Assembly (NCBI GenBank): GCA_902783205.1
Contig: CACZQE010000250.1
Coordinates: 1-7,145, forward strand
Direction of reading: 5' to 3'
From: an uncultured Lachnospiraceae bacterium
GTDB lineage: Bacteria; Bacillota_A; Clostridia; Lachnospirales; Lachnospiraceae
Length of the DNA stretch: 7,145 nucleotides
A program made the translations under genes and the position numbers. Below the pieces are notes generated by a model. It was not told where the DNA came from. It was given only the letters and a program-made list of their open reading frames with translations, and made no database searches. The stretch's first letter is position 1. Every line of letters starts with the position of its first letter. Positions 5,594 to 7,145 of the stretch are shown one piece after another.

Positions 5594-6454
5594 TCAACTG
5601 ATAAAGTCCAGATTAAGACTCATGATCCCTTTAATGATCCATGAAAGAAAGAGCAGGGCCAGAATCGGGATGCCGCAGGTAGTTACCAGCATGATCACAA
5701 CAATCTCAACGAAGTCATTCATAGTGGTTTTGGCTTTCTCAATCATTTCCTCAGACATACGGGCTGCTGTTGACGGCATCTCTTCGATATTCTTCCTGGT
5801 CTGGTCGATCATCTTCAGGATTCTTTCCCTGATTGAACCGATACTGTCCAAGGGTGAGGCAGATTCCTCTTCCACCGATGTTTCAACAGTTTCTAACGCA
5901 GTCGTCGCTTCGGCTTCTTTTTCAATTTCTTTAAAATTCTCCATGGTCGACTGAATCGATGATTCATGATTCTTTTCAATGATTTTTGTGAATTTCACGC
6001 TTAAGGGAACAATCAGAAGGATTGAAACTGCCATCAGTATTATTTTAAGGGCAAGCTGCCGAAACAGCTTTTTTCCGTAGAAAAGACTGATCCCTATCAG
6101 TATAAAAGAAATGGGAAACAGCCAGGAAAATGCCAGATATCCTGCAAGGGTCATCATATATTTTTCCAGGATAATAACACTCAGGATGATGATAAAATAT
6201 CCCGCCATATCGATGATCTTATCAGCAACCGGTGTTGTGGCATCACCCGGGATGGCAGCCAGGGCAATAGAGGCTGCCGATGCCGTGGCTGTCATCTCCA
6301 GCACATTGGCCTTTTTTTCATCCAGCGTCTCTATGGTCTTCCGGTAGGTTTTCTGGTCGGAAAAAACCGGAGACAGGGCAAACCGGGACAGGAGGATGGC
6401 AATCACAAGAAACAATATGATTATCAATTCTTTCTTATACTCAATGATCTGCAT
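5594..6454 (-). CDS. Multi-pass membrane protein of unknown function, 286 aa
   Basis: I do not recognise a named family. Predicted membrane segments lie at about 10-31, 85-103, 104-126, 135-155 and 249-275, suggesting five helices. Between the first and second is a loop (32-84) rich in small residues with the stretch ASIALAAIPGDATTPVADKI (61-80), which looks like a conserved core from similar unnamed Clostridia proteins I have seen. Between the fourth and fifth lies a hydrophilic, strongly charged stretch of about 90 residues (157-248). It is Glu-rich around 176-198 and probably helical or coiled-coil, and it could be a soluble domain or linker. There is no recognisable enzyme motif. The ATG is 1 nt after the pepT stop, and its ribosome binding site AGAGG (6461-6465) is formed by the last pepT codons, so expression is tightly tied to pepT. 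Possible roles such as peptide handling are guesswork. Confidence 0.85.
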   Translation of the reverse strand: MQIIEYKKELIIILFLVIAILLSRFALSPVFSDQKTYRKTIETLDEKKANVLEMTATASAASIALAAIPGDATTPVADKIIDMAGYFIIILSVIILEKYMMTLAGYLAFSWLFPISFILIGISLFYGKKLFRQLALKIILMAVSILLIVPLSVKFTKIIEKNHESSIQSTMENFKEIEKEAEATTALETVETSVEEESASPLDSIGSIRERILKMIDQTRKNIEEMPSTAARMSEEMIEKAKTTMNDFVEIVVIMLVTTCGIPILALLFLSWIIKGIMSLNLDFIS

Positions 6455-6455
6455 T

Positions 6456-7145
6456 TTATACCTCTTCTTCCGTCTTCGCGTAGCCGGCGATTATTCCCTT
6501 AAGTACGCGAACCGTATCATCCATATCTTCTGCTGCTATATGCTCATAGGGACCATGAAATGCGTATCCTCCGGTGCCAAGGTTAGGACATGGCAGGCCG
6601 CGGAAAGACAGCTGAGCGCCGTCTGTACCACCTCGAATGGCAATCTCGGCCGGTTCCATGCCGGCCAGCCTTACAGCTTCCCTGGCATGTTCGATCAGAT
6701 GCATATTGGGTCGTATCTTTTCAATCATATTTTTATACTCTTCCCGGATGGAAAGATTTACTGTTCCCCGGCCATACTTCTCATTAAGATTCTTTTCAAT
6801 CATCTTAAGAGTATGTATCTTTGCCTCAAAAAGGCCGCGGTCATGATCTCTGATGATAAATTTAGCTTTTGCGGTTCCCAGATTGCCTTCCAGGGACATG
6901 AGACAGTAATAGCCTTCTCTTCCTTCTGTATGCTCTGGGCGCTCTGCCGGCGGGATCATGGAGACAATTTCCGTGGCGAGCAGGGATGCATTGACCATAC
7001 GGTTTTTTGCCTCTCCAGGATGCACACAGATGCCTCTTACCATAAACTCCGCTGCGGCAGCATTAAAGTTTTCATAGCAGAGCTCCCTGACAGGACCCCC
7101 GTCTACTGTAAAGGCAAAATCCGCTCCAAAGGATTCCAGGTCCAT
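6456..7145 (-). CDS. pepT: Peptidase T (tripeptide aminopeptidase), C-terminal part
   Basis: Cytoplasmic zinc aminopeptidase of the M20B family that removes the N-terminal residue from tripeptides. About 230 of the usual roughly 410 residues are in the window. The ATG at its right edge (7145) is an internal Met, and the N-terminal half with the first metal ligands lies beyond. Visible landmarks match E. coli PepT closely: GADFAFTVDGGPV (7-19), NFNAAAAE, the dimerisation-domain VHPGEAKNRMVNA (41-53, H42), EGREGYYCLMSLEG, RGGTDGAQLSFRGLPCPNL (171-189) and TGGYAFHGPYE (191-201), with H197 as the late zinc ligand. All expected residues in this half are present and the frame is intact. It leads the visible operon and is followed after 1 nt by the membrane protein gene. 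Confidence 0.95.
   Translation of the reverse strand: MDLESFGADFAFTVDGGPVRELCYENFNAAAAEFMVRGICVHPGEAKNRMVNASLLATEIVSMIPPAERPEHTEGREGYYCLMSLEGNLGTAKAKFIIRDHDRGLFEAKIHTLKMIEKNLNEKYGRGTVNLSIREEYKNMIEKIRPNMHLIEHAREAVRLAGMEPAEIAIRGGTDGAQLSFRGLPCPNLGTGGYAFHGPYEHIAAEDMDDTVRVLKGIIAGYAKTEEEV

Noticed and set aside
973..7145. The minus-strand cluster as a defence or biosynthetic island
   Set aside because: All recognisable genes are common housekeeping or accessory enzymes, with no toxin, nuclease, integrase, repeat or composition break to support a specialised system.

Overview
The window looks like ordinary chromosomal DNA from an anaerobic, gut-type Firmicute, most likely a member of the Lachnospiraceae/Clostridia. 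The inference rests on moderate GC, strong AAGGAGG-type ribosome binding sites, densely packed operons, a cysteine-rich ferredoxin-like protein, and a set of proteins (QueT, PepT, HDIG protein, YjbR-MGMT fusion, flavodoxin) whose sequences have the style I know from that group. No mobile element, CRISPR array, rRNA or tRNA is visible.

Layout. Positions 2-910 (+ strand) hold the 3' part of a 4Fe-4S protein whose start lies left of the window. A GC-rich hairpin with A and T tracts on its two sides (915-947) separates it from everything else and can serve as a shared terminator for two converging transcripts. From 973 to 7145 all ten genes lie on the minus strand. In transcription order (right to left) they are: pepT (C-terminal part, start outside the window); an unrecognised multi-pass membrane protein, 1 nt after pepT; an 87-nt gap with a promoter-like sequence; a cyclase/kynurenine formamidase-family hydrolase; a YjbR-MGMT fusion (2-nt gap); a GNAT acetyltransferase (4-nt overlap); the transporter component QueT (16-nt gap); a PPP-type metallophosphoesterase (2-nt gap); a 39-nt gap; a flavodoxin; a 34-nt gap; an HD-domain protein; and a 97-aa protein of unknown function (4-nt overlap).

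How the genes fit together. The close spacing and ATGA overlaps suggest one or two polycistronic units ending at the 915-947 hairpin. The functions are mixed (peptide trimming, amide/ester hydrolysis, alkyl-DNA repair, queuosine-precursor uptake, phosphate-ester hydrolysis, electron transfer). I see no single pathway joining them; it reads as a housekeeping or maintenance cluster. The tightest functional pairs by spacing are pepT with the membrane protein, and the HD protein with the 97-aa protein.

I found no convincing sign of a novel system. The points most worth following up are the two uncharacterised proteins, the repair fusion with a Tyr in its PCHR motif, and the unusual cysteine content of the 4Fe-4S protein.
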